A stretch of 34,845 nucleotides of DNA. Origin: an uncultured Ectothiorhodospiraceae bacterium. GTDB lineage: Bacteria; Pseudomonadota; Gammaproteobacteria; UBA9214. Of this stretch, positions 23,437 to 31,354 are shown one piece after another. The notes beneath the pieces are model-generated. The model saw nothing but the letters and a program-made list of their open reading frames with translations. It had not been told where the DNA came from and searched no databases. The stretch covers positions 1 to 34,845 of the forward strand of contig CAMYIO010000077.1 in NCBI GenBank assembly GCA_947258515.1, given 5' to 3'. Each line of letters opens with the position of its first letter. The stretch's first letter is position 1. The translations under genes and the position numbers were made by a program.

Positions 23437-24483
23437 GTGGCAGGCATGGATCTCCAACTCCCCATCAGAAGGAAAATCACCAACAGCAGCTTTGATACCC
23501 GGACGGAGGTCGTCAGGGCGTGGGTGGACGAGCTGCCACTTATCAATGCCGAAAAATCATGGTCACTTCTGGATAATGCACTGAAAGAGATAAACTCACT
23601 CAGTATTTCGACCAAAAACCGGCTTGAGGCACTCGAACTGCTGGCAACCTCTGTCATCTGTGTAGCCGAGACAATGAAGAAGGCTTTCCTGGCAAAGCCC
23701 ATACCGCTCCGCGACCATAACCTGAAGCTGGCATGGGGCGTCATACCAAAACGCAGGTTTTCCCGACATGCCAAGACCGCGAAGGTCGGTCTGGTAGTCG
23801 GTCTCAATGCAATCCACCAGCGGGTGACAGGACCCGGCACCGAGTCGATCGGCAGTGAAGAGACCAGAGAAGACCAGCATTACCTGCAGGATCCAACATT
23901 TGAGGCCAGCACAACATTCAGGGTCAACCCGTTTGACGACAGCGGCCGTCGTATTGTCACGACAGCGAAAACACCGGCCCGGGGGGCTTCCAGTAAAGAC
24001 TCGACAAACACACCCCGTATCGAGTCATGGACCATGGCCAATATCAGTGCCGGTGGCTACTCGCTGCTGTGGGACAGCGTTGATTCATCCAATGCCCAGG
24101 TCGGCGAGTTGGTCGCCATTATCGAGCAGAACAATCTTTGCGAGGACGAGTGGCATCTGGGCGTCGTAAGGTGGATGAAATGCACCCGTACCTACGGGCT
24201 TGAGCTCGGCATTCAAATGCTTTCACCAAGCGCACAGGCTGTATGGGCCTACATGGATGAAAGCGGCATCCACTGCGGCAGAAAGATGCAGGGGATATTA
24301 CTGCCAGAGGTCAAAATGCTCAGACAACGGGCCAGCCTGCTGCTGCCAACCCTGCCCTTTCGGGCCGGTTGTATTGCCACCCTTGAGACTGCCGGGTCGC
24401 TGGAAAATATCAAACTGTCGCGGCAACTGGAGAATACCGGAAGTTTTGCCCAGTACCATTTTTATGATTCTATATATGACTGA
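23437..24483 (+). CDS. PilZ-like domain protein, apparently lacking its central region
   Basis: A 348-residue cytoplasmic protein. An N-terminal helical part (about 20-98) reads VRAWVDELPLINAEKSW and RLEALELLATSV. The C-terminal part holds a PilZ-like barrel: SWTMANISAGGYSLLW has the NxSxxG motif (Asn202, Ser204, Gly207), followed by VGELVAI, WHLGVVRWM and YGLELGIQML. Basic RRFSR (106-110) lies some 95 residues earlier, farther than in ordinary PilZ domains. From memory, proteins of this design are much longer (about 550-600 residues), with a helical middle between NLKLA and the RRFSR stretch. Here the two ends meet at residue 100, so an in-frame deletion is suspected. It may bind cyclic di-GMP. 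Confidence 0.7.
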   Translation: MAGMDLQLPIRRKITNSSFDTRTEVVRAWVDELPLINAEKSWSLLDNALKEINSLSISTKNRLEALELLATSVICVAETMKKAFLAKPIPLRDHNLKLAWGVIPKRRFSRHAKTAKVGLVVGLNAIHQRVTGPGTESIGSEETREDQHYLQDPTFEASTTFRVNPFDDSGRRIVTTAKTPARGASSKDSTNTPRIESWTMANISAGGYSLLWDSVDSSNAQVGELVAIIEQNNLCEDEWHLGVVRWMKCTRTYGLELGIQMLSPSAQAVWAYMDESGIHCGRKMQGILLPEVKMLRQRASLLLPTLPFRAGCIATLETAGSLENIKLSRQLENTGSFAQYHFYDSIYD

Positions 24484-24492
24484 TTTTATTAG

Positions 24493-25014
24493 CTAATACA
24501 ATGAAACGAAGGGCTCGGGATACTCGACGTGGCCGCCCCCGGAGAGGTTATCAGCCACGATTTCCATCACTGTCAGTGCATCTTCCGGTGCCGGTAAATT
24601 ACAGCTGACCTGCAGATCCTTTGCCTGGACGAAACCGAACCGCTTGTAATATTCGGGATGCCCGAGCACCACAATCGCTCCGTAGCCCTTTTCCTTTGCG
24701 AGCTTGATGCTGGCGTTGATCAGTTCGGAGCCGATACCACGGTGGCTCTGTGAGGGCACGACAGACATCGGACCCAGTGCCAATACATGCTTCTCCTCGC
24801 CATCCTTTCGCAGTGGCACCCGGGTAAGCAGGACATGCCCGACAATACGACCACCCAGCTCAGCAACCTGAGACAGTTCCCGATTGTAAGTCCTTGATTC
24901 CCTGAGAGCACTGACCAGTTGTGCTTCGGCCTCACCACCAAATGCACTGATGTGGACGACATCAATTGCACGAATATCTTCTGCTGTTTCAGGTCTCACG
25001 GTAATCGCATGCAT
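24493..25014 (-). CDS. GNAT-family N-acetyltransferase (YhbS-like)
   Basis: The ATG at 25014 has GGAG seven bases upstream and starts at the usual family N-terminus (ITVRPETAEDIRAI); this gives 173 residues. The acetyl-CoA site is LGPMSVVPSQSHRGIGSELI (Q/RxxGxG type). YGAIVVLGHPEYYKRFGF is typical of the YhbS subgroup. The substrate is unknown. It is convergent with the PilZ-like gene, with only nine bases between the stop codons. Confidence 0.9.
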   Translation of the reverse strand: MHAITVRPETAEDIRAIDVVHISAFGGEAEAQLVSALRESRTYNRELSQVAELGGRIVGHVLLTRVPLRKDGEEKHVLALGPMSVVPSQSHRGIGSELINASIKLAKEKGYGAIVVLGHPEYYKRFGFVQAKDLQVSCNLPAPEDALTVMEIVADNLSGGGHVEYPEPFVSLY

Positions 25015-25224
25015 CAAGGGGCTCCGTCGTAACAAAGTTGCTCTGGCCAACGCCGAATCAGGCGCTCAAATATACTGGATTTCAGTCACTTGCATGCTAA
25101 CAGGAAACACTTTTCCAGAAAACACCCGCGTAACAGGGCCGGGTTGCGGGAAGGTTTGACTATATAGGGAATACTTCAGACTTACTCAATATTGCCGAAA
25201 AACCTGTAGTCGGAGCCCGGTTAA

Positions 25225-25479
25225 GTGCAATGCCAGCCGCTGGGCGTCATACAGGTCATCGAGGAAGCGAGGTCAGCTGTGCAGCAGGGAGAGAATTTAC
25301 ACCTCCTCATCATCGAGGAGAGCAGAAATGACGCAGAGTCACTGGCAAACGCACTGCGCAGCGAGGGGCATCAAATACAGTTCAGGCATGGCACGACAGC
25401 GCACCGCTTATTGCCATTGCCGAAGAAGCCACTGAAGCCGATATCGTCGCCGCACAAAAATCCGGCATCAGCAGCCTGA
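25225..25479 (+). pseudogene. N-terminal half of a receiver domain, broken start of the FimX-like gene
   Basis: An 84-residue frame from GTG 25225; GTG 25279 with AGG before it is the likelier start. It encodes the first beta-alpha-beta of a receiver (LHLLIIEESRNDAESLANAL, GHQIQFRHG) and then turns to nonsense near 25390. In the other frame the receiver's second half reads from about 25395 (DSAPLIAIAEEATEADIVAA, GISSLISYDQPDHLQLAF) directly into the gene at 25554. The central 40 or so residues, including the phosphorylation-site region, are in neither frame. This is an out-of-frame deletion or an assembly gap. Confidence 0.7.
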
Positions 25480-25553
25480 TTTCCTATGACCAGCCGGATC
25501 ACCTGCAGCTGGCCTTTAACAGGGAAATTACGCTACTGCGGCTGCAGCAGAAA

Positions 25554-27242
25554 ATGGACGCGCTCAATAATGCCCTGCATGGAAGTGAAGCCCGCTGTCA
25601 CACCCTGATTGAAAATTCCAGTGACGCGGTTGCCTACATTCATGATGGCATGCATGTCTTTGCCAACCGCACCTACATGGATTTATTCGCTATTGAAAGT
25701 TGCGTAGAAATCGAGGGCACTCCCATACTGGACATGGTCAGCGAATCCCATCGCGATACATTCAAGGGTTTTCTGAAAGGCTTCTTTGAAAATAGTGCAG
25801 AAGATAACAGTCTTGAGGTTGACTGTCTGAATCCCGCTGGCGAAATATTCCAGTGCAAAATGGAACTGTCGCCGGCAACAATGGATGGAGAACCCTGCAC
25901 CCAGATAATCATCCGTATAAACGCATCGAATGCCGCACTCGAGAAAAGAATCGAGAACATGTCCCGGCTCGATGCATTAACAGGACTCACCAACCGCCAG
26001 CACTTCATGCAGTTACTCGAAGAGCGCATCGGCGAACAGGGTAGTGAAGACACTCACCGTGCCCTGATCTATATCACGCTGGATAACTTCAAGGTAATAC
26101 GGGAAGATCGCGGCATTTCGACCAGTGACATCTTGCTGTGTGATATCGCGAGGCTCCTCGAAGAAAATTGCGGGGGCCAGGATTGCATGTCACGTTTTGG
26201 CGATTACAGTTTTACGATACTGCACTACGATAGCAACGAGGAAAAAACGCTGGCCCTGGGTGAAACCCTGCTACACAAAATTGCCGGTCACGTATCGGAA
26301 GCGGACAATCATGCCGTCACCACCACCGGCAGCATTGGCTGCTGCGCGATCAACAGCAAGTTATGCGATGCACAAAAGATAATTTCCTACGCTGATATGG
26401 CGTGCGAGGTCGCCCGCTCATCAGGTGGCAACCAGATCCATTACCACAGTGCCATTGTCAATGAACAAATGGGACAGGAGAACGAACCGGAGTGGGATCA
26501 CATTATCCGCACGACGATTGATGATGAACGCTTCTACCTTGCCTATCAGCCAATTGTCAGCCTGAAAGGCGACACCCGTCAACGTTACGAGGTACTGCTC
26601 AGGGTTATTGACGAAGCCGGTCATGCCATCCTGCCGGGACAATTTCTGTCACTCGCAGAGAAAACCGGCCTCAGTGGCGAAATCGACCACTGGATCATCG
26701 CAACGGCCCTGCGGAAACTCGTCGAGTTAAGAAAGGACAACAGTGAGGCCCTGTTTTATATCAAGCTTTCCGGGTCAACACTGACGGATGCAGGAATGCC
26801 GGAATGGATCAACGGGCAACTCAGGGAAAACAGCCTCAGTAGCGATCGCATTGTTTTTGAAATACCGGAATGCATTGCCATCGATGATCTGAAAAACGCC
26901 ATGTCTTTCGTCAAGAGCATGCAAAGCCTGCATTTCAGAATCGCATTCGAACATTACGGACACAGTGACCAGCCACAGCTTCTGAAACATGTACCCGTTG
27001 ATATCCTTAAAATCGACGGCGCCCTTATCAGCGGACTACCCGGCAACAAGGAGAATCAGTCAAGGGTCAAGGCGATACTCGAACTGGCAAAGGAGCACGG
27101 CAAGGATACCGTCGCGGAATGTGTTGATGATGCCGGCAGTCTGGCGCAGTTGTGGCAATTCGGTGTGGACTTTATCCAGGGGAATTTTGTACAGGAACCC
27201 TGCAAGGAACTCGAGTATGACTTTGAGGGCGAGATAGCATAA
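25554..27242 (+). CDS. FimX-like PAS-GGDEF-EAL cyclic di-GMP protein (degenerate motifs)
   Basis: A 562-residue frame; the true protein begins earlier (see the broken receiver at 25225), and the frame is open upstream to about 25380. PAS: about 15-125 (SSDAVAYIHDGMHVFANRTY). GGDEF domain: about 130-297 with the motif changed to GDYSF (216-220), so no cyclase activity is expected. EAL domain: about 312-555 with EVL (346-348) for EAL, and changed metal ligands (YIKLSGSTL), so it is likely a cyclic di-GMP receptor rather than a phosphodiesterase. Pseudomonas FimX has the same domain order and an EVL motif, and controls type IV pili. No pilus genes are in the window. Confidence 0.85.
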   Translation: MDALNNALHGSEARCHTLIENSSDAVAYIHDGMHVFANRTYMDLFAIESCVEIEGTPILDMVSESHRDTFKGFLKGFFENSAEDNSLEVDCLNPAGEIFQCKMELSPATMDGEPCTQIIIRINASNAALEKRIENMSRLDALTGLTNRQHFMQLLEERIGEQGSEDTHRALIYITLDNFKVIREDRGISTSDILLCDIARLLEENCGGQDCMSRFGDYSFTILHYDSNEEKTLALGETLLHKIAGHVSEADNHAVTTTGSIGCCAINSKLCDAQKIISYADMACEVARSSGGNQIHYHSAIVNEQMGQENEPEWDHIIRTTIDDERFYLAYQPIVSLKGDTRQRYEVLLRVIDEAGHAILPGQFLSLAEKTGLSGEIDHWIIATALRKLVELRKDNSEALFYIKLSGSTLTDAGMPEWINGQLRENSLSSDRIVFEIPECIAIDDLKNAMSFVKSMQSLHFRIAFEHYGHSDQPQLLKHVPVDILKIDGALISGLPGNKENQSRVKAILELAKEHGKDTVAECVDDAGSLAQLWQFGVDFIQGNFVQEPCKELEYDFEGEIA

Positions 27243-27302
27243 CCGCGGCCGACAAAATGCAACCCAGTCAAACATCCAGCCACCACCTGCCAGGCACCAG
27301 CG

Positions 27303-27328
27303 GACCGACATGCAAGCCTGTGTCGGTC
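27303..27328. terminator. Hairpin between convergent genes, possible terminator
   Basis: An eight-pair perfect stem GACCGACA/TGTCGGTC with a ten-base loop sits immediately after the DUF1015 stop codon and 60 bases after the FimX-like stop. It has no T-run on either strand, so termination is uncertain. Confidence 0.4.
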
Positions 27329-28546
27329 TCAGTCGAGCACCAGGGACACCAGTCCATCAGCCAGTTTCGGTTCAAACCAGGTCGATTTCGGCGGCATTAC
27401 TTCACCGGCATCGGCGACAGCCATGAGGTCTTCCATACGCGTCGCATACATGGAAAAAGCAACGGCCATTTCACCGCTGTCAACCCGCTTCTCCAGCTCG
27501 GAGAGACCACGTATACCGCCAACAAAGTCGATTCGCGTGTCACGACGCGGGTCATCAATACCCAGGACCGGTGCCAGCAACTGGTCAGCAAGCAGGCTGA
27601 CATCCAGTCGACCAACAGGGTCGGAAGGAACCTTTTCCGCAGACATCACCAGCTGGTACCACTGTCCAGCCATATACATTCCGAAGTGCCCGGGGCCTTG
27701 CGGATGCACGGCAACCGCGGCTGGCGTCACCCGGAAACGCGCCGCCACTTGTGCGAGAAAGGACTCCGCGGAGAGCCCGCCAAGGTCGCGGACGACCCGG
27801 TTGTAGTCAAGGATCTGCATCTGCCGATGCGGGAATATCACCGTCAGAAACCAGCCCGCAGACTCTTTATCAGCGCGACTGGCAGCCACCCGGGAAGCGG
27901 CGGCCGATCGATGATGGCCATCAGCAATATACAACGCCTTCATGACATCGAAAGACCGGCTGATCTGCTCGATCACGGCAGGGTCCCGCACTACCCAGAG
28001 CATGTGCCCAATACCGTCGTCAGCCTGCAAGTCAATGTCCGGCACGGCAATCGTTATCCCCTCGAGCAGGAAATCGACATCGTCCCGCGATTCGTATGCC
28101 AGCAACACCGGGCCGGTCTGGGCGTTCAGGGCCTCTATCTGGCGGACCCGGTCATCCTCCTTGTCCGGTCGGGTAAATTCATGCTTGCGAATCCGGTTAC
28201 TGTTGTAGGCAGCCACAGATGCAGCCGCAACCAGACCGGTCTGGCGATGCTCCCCCATCTGCAGACGGTAAACGTAATAACAGGGCTCGCTGTCGCGAAC
28301 CAGTATCTGTTGCTGCAGCATGGCCTGCAGGTTGCTCGCTGCCCGCTCGTAGACCTCCGGCGCATGTGGATCAGTCTCCTCGGGCAAATCGATCTCGGGC
28401 TTGGAAATGTGCAGAAAACTCCATGGCCGACCGGCAGCGCGCAGGCGGGCCTCGGCAGTACTGAGGACATCGTAGGGTGGTGCGACAACATCATCGGCTC
28501 GACCCGCAACGGGGCGCAAACCGGCAAAGGGGCGTATCAGTGGCAT
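27329..28546 (-). CDS. DUF1015 family protein
   Basis: A conserved protein of about 405 residues from ATG 28546 (a TTG at 28552 would add two residues). Family hallmarks are the start LIRPFAGLRPV, VVAPPYDVLS, SFLHISKPEIDLP, YYVYRLQMGEHRQTGLVAAA, RIRKHEFTRPDKEDDR and, most typical, LYIADGHHRSAAA with its His pair. These proteins have been linked to HipA/kinase-like or regulatory roles in some genomes, but the biochemical function is not established. It is divergent from the adenylate cyclase gene, with 92 bases between the starts. Confidence 0.92.
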   Translation of the reverse strand: MPLIRPFAGLRPVAGRADDVVAPPYDVLSTAEARLRAAGRPWSFLHISKPEIDLPEETDPHAPEVYERAASNLQAMLQQQILVRDSEPCYYVYRLQMGEHRQTGLVAAASVAAYNSNRIRKHEFTRPDKEDDRVRQIEALNAQTGPVLLAYESRDDVDFLLEGITIAVPDIDLQADDGIGHMLWVVRDPAVIEQISRSFDVMKALYIADGHHRSAAASRVAASRADKESAGWFLTVIFPHRQMQILDYNRVVRDLGGLSAESFLAQVAARFRVTPAAVAVHPQGPGHFGMYMAGQWYQLVMSAEKVPSDPVGRLDVSLLADQLLAPVLGIDDPRRDTRIDFVGGIRGLSELEKRVDSGEMAVAFSMYATRMEDLMAVADAGEVMPPKSTWFEPKLADGLVSLVLD

Positions 28547-28638
28547 AGGCAATCCAGACGGTCTGACTGGTCAAAAGACAGTGCATTGTACACAGACCGG
28601 GGCATGGCTGCGATTGAAGATATTGCGGGCAGTCGGCC

Positions 28639-30264
28639 ATGAACATGCCAGCATTCGACAATAAAGACAGCCGTGTGCCCGCGACTGAAGCAGGCACCAT
28701 TAACCGTTCGAAGTCGATGACAGTCATCATCACCCGGACACGGTTTGAAAAACTTTGCAACCGGACAAAAGCGTCCTGGCTGCGGCTACATGAACGACTG
28801 CAAAGCATGCCTCTGGCATACAAGTTGTCGTTCTTTATTACAGTACTGGTGGTCAGCTGCATGACCCTGCTGGGTGTTATCCTGGTACAGCAGCAAACCG
28901 GTCAGTGGCAGGACCAGATCAGTGAACAGGGGTATACCCTGGTACAACTGATGGCGGAATCCGCAAAGGAACCGCTACTCGCAGATGACGAACGCGCGCT
29001 CAATACCATCACCAGTGGTTTCTCGAATAACGGCAGCGTGCTCGGAACAGCCATTACCAACCTCGATGTCGAAATCATTTCCCGCGCCGGTGTTCTGCAC
29101 GAGGAAAACAACCTGCTGACACGCAATGCCTTGCAGCAAACAATCCGGAGATCGTCCGACTCCAGCACCTGGGAGTGGCAACCGCTAACAGGCAGGAAAC
29201 GCCAGACGGTCATGTCATTTGTGCGACCGATAGTCTTCCAGGAGGTGACAGCCGGATATGCTCTGGTGACCTTCAGTCAATCCGGCATGACACAATCCAC
29301 ACGCCGTGCAGTACAGGCCATTAGTGGCGCGACCCTGATGATAATCGCCCTCAGTATCGCCATGGCTTTCGCACTGGGTCGCCGCATCACGCAACCCATC
29401 GATAAACTGGTCGATGCCAGCCGGGCGATTGGTAACGGTGAATACACGTTCCGTTTCAAGGAACGTCGCAAGGATGAACTGGGCCTGCTCATGGAAGCGT
29501 TTAACGAGATGGCCGAGGGTATGCTGGAAAAATCACAGGTCAAGAGCGCCCTGTCACGCTACGTGTCGCCTGGCGTTGCCAGGCAGATCCTTTCCAACCT
29601 CGACAACGTGGCGCTGAGTGGAAAACGCATCGAGGGCAGTGTCCTGTTTGCCGATATATCCGGGTTCACCCGAATCTCGGAAAAAACAAGTGCTGAAGAT
29701 CTGGTGAGCATGCTAAACCGTTATTTCAGTCTCATCACCTGTGCCTGCGCCCTGAATCACGGCATTGTCGACAAATACATGGGCGATGGCGTCATGCTCG
29801 TATTCGGGGCACCTGAAGACGACGAGGACCATGCCTTTCATGCCGTCAGCTGTGCGTTGTTGATGCAGCAACTGGTTGCACATGAAAACAGGCAGCGTGA
29901 AGCAACAGGCCTGTTTCCCGTACAGTTCAGGATCGGTATCAACACCGGCAGTATGCTGGCAGGCAACATGGGCTCACAAGAACGTATGGAATATACCGTG
30001 GTTGGCGACACTGTAAACCTTGCCTCGCGCCTGTGCGGCATAACAAACAGCGGGCAGATCGTCATTTCACGGGAAATGTATGCACGTGACGATATAACGG
30101 GGCGGGTGCTGGCCGGTGAATATCAGTCAATACGGCTCAGGGGCATCAGCCAGCCTGTCAGCACCTATCTTGTTGAATGCCTGACGGCAGACTACCAGGA
30201 AATTATCGAAAAGCAGTTAGAGAAAATTCTGCGTAATGAATCATTGAGAGACTGTGATGCATAG
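28639..30264 (+). CDS. Membrane-bound class III adenylate cyclase with HAMP domain
   Basis: A 541-residue protein. TM1 lies at about 60-82, a periplasmic sensor at 83-228, TM2 at 229-247, HAMP at about 249-301 (RRITQPIDKLVDASRAIGNG) and the cyclase domain at about 330-520. Metal-binding Asp339 (LFADISGF) and Asp383 (MGDGVM), adenine-selecting Lys379 and Asp457 (VVGDTVNLASRL), and the transition-state pair Asn460/Arg464 are all present, so it should make cAMP. The start is not certain: ATG 28639 and ATG 28717 are both open and neither has a strong ribosome site. The stop codon overlaps the lipoprotein gene, so the two are likely co-transcribed and may work together at the envelope. Confidence 0.92.
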   Translation: MNMPAFDNKDSRVPATEAGTINRSKSMTVIITRTRFEKLCNRTKASWLRLHERLQSMPLAYKLSFFITVLVVSCMTLLGVILVQQQTGQWQDQISEQGYTLVQLMAESAKEPLLADDERALNTITSGFSNNGSVLGTAITNLDVEIISRAGVLHEENNLLTRNALQQTIRRSSDSSTWEWQPLTGRKRQTVMSFVRPIVFQEVTAGYALVTFSQSGMTQSTRRAVQAISGATLMIIALSIAMAFALGRRITQPIDKLVDASRAIGNGEYTFRFKERRKDELGLLMEAFNEMAEGMLEKSQVKSALSRYVSPGVARQILSNLDNVALSGKRIEGSVLFADISGFTRISEKTSAEDLVSMLNRYFSLITCACALNHGIVDKYMGDGVMLVFGAPEDDEDHAFHAVSCALLMQQLVAHENRQREATGLFPVQFRIGINTGSMLAGNMGSQERMEYTVVGDTVNLASRLCGITNSGQIVISREMYARDDITGRVLAGEYQSIRLRGISQPVSTYLVECLTADYQEIIEKQLEKILRNESLRDCDA

Positions 30265-31342
30265 GCTGATGCAACTCGTGGCTGCGGTATTACTGCCTGT
30301 ACTGGCCGGCTGTTCCCAGATGGATACAATACGCATCGGACAGGACCGCCCGGAGGACCTGGAGCCATTAATCAGGCAGCATGACTATGCACGTGCACGG
30401 CAGCTAACGGGTAAATACCCGTCACTGGATACAGTGGAAGTCCAGGCATGGGTCACCAGTCAGGAGTCAGCATACGAGGCTGCCGTATTTGCCGATGCCA
30501 GCGCCCTGGAGAAGGACAACGACCTGCTGGGTGCGGTTCAACTGCTTTCAGGCGCGCTGCAGAAAGTCCCGCATAGCACACTGCTGCGGGAACTGCGTAA
30601 CACAATCGAGCAGCAACGCGTTGAGCAGTTGAAAATCAATGAACGTGAACAACTGATTTCCCGCGCCAACTTCATGCTGGAGCAGCAAAAACTTTACCAG
30701 GACAAGATCCACCTTGAATCACCCAGCCTTGGACAACGCTGGGAAAACAAGCGCAATGCGAAAGAGGCCCTCGAACTCTCCGTAAAACTCCTTGAGCATG
30801 GCGAATACGCCATGCAAAGTGACAAGCTGGATATCGCCGAGGAATGTTTGCGACTATCTGCAGCCCTGGACCAGACGCCGCAGGCCGATGCACTGCTGTC
30901 CGAAATCAGCACAATAAAAGCATCCCGGATACAGGTTGCACACAAGCAGGCTACCATTAAAAAGGTGAAGAAGCTGCAGAAGGTCAAACAGCAGCAAAAG
31001 AACGAAACCAGGGTACAGGTGGAAGAAACGCAGCAGGCACTTGCGAGCAACGACCTGCAGGCCGCACGTGCAACATTTGCACAGATACCGTCATCCGCAC
31101 GACAGCGCCAGGATGTAATTGCCATTCAGGGCGACCTTGACAAGGCTGTTAACACCCACGTCAGCAAACTGATTATTGCCGGGGACGCCCAGTACCGTTC
31201 AGACAATGTCCTGGCAGCCGTCCGCCTGTGGACTGAAGGTCTCTCACTGGATCCCGAGAACCCGGAACTGCGGGAACGCGTCGAGCGCGCCAACAGGGTT
31301 CTGGCCCGGCTGGAGGAATTAAAGCGCCATCAGGGAAAATAA
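30254..31342 (+). CDS. Repeat-rich lipoprotein (TPR-like) following the cyclase
   Basis: A 362-residue protein with a lipoprotein signal: MHRLMQLVAAVLLPVLAGC with Cys20 in the lipobox LAGC. Translation may begin at GTG 30254 or the next codon, ATG 30257. The mature part is almost entirely helical. TPR-like units are seen at about 85-115 (DLLGAVQLLSGALQKVP) and at the C-terminus (RSDNVLAAVRLWTEGLSLDPENPELRERV), with a strongly basic, Lys/Gln-rich coiled coil between (about 225-260). It overlaps the cyclase gene by 11 bases. It may be a scaffold or sensor part for the cyclase; that is inference. Confidence 0.85.
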   Translation: MMHRLMQLVAAVLLPVLAGCSQMDTIRIGQDRPEDLEPLIRQHDYARARQLTGKYPSLDTVEVQAWVTSQESAYEAAVFADASALEKDNDLLGAVQLLSGALQKVPHSTLLRELRNTIEQQRVEQLKINEREQLISRANFMLEQQKLYQDKIHLESPSLGQRWENKRNAKEALELSVKLLEHGEYAMQSDKLDIAEECLRLSAALDQTPQADALLSEISTIKASRIQVAHKQATIKKVKKLQKVKQQQKNETRVQVEETQQALASNDLQAARATFAQIPSSARQRQDVIAIQGDLDKAVNTHVSKLIIAGDAQYRSDNVLAAVRLWTEGLSLDPENPELRERVERANRVLARLEELKRHQGK

Positions 31343-31354
31343 CGCGACTGCCCG

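Noticed and set aside
27257-28642. 461-residue plus-strand frame opposite the DUF1015 gene
   Set aside because: It is the antisense shadow of a clearly conserved minus-strand protein.
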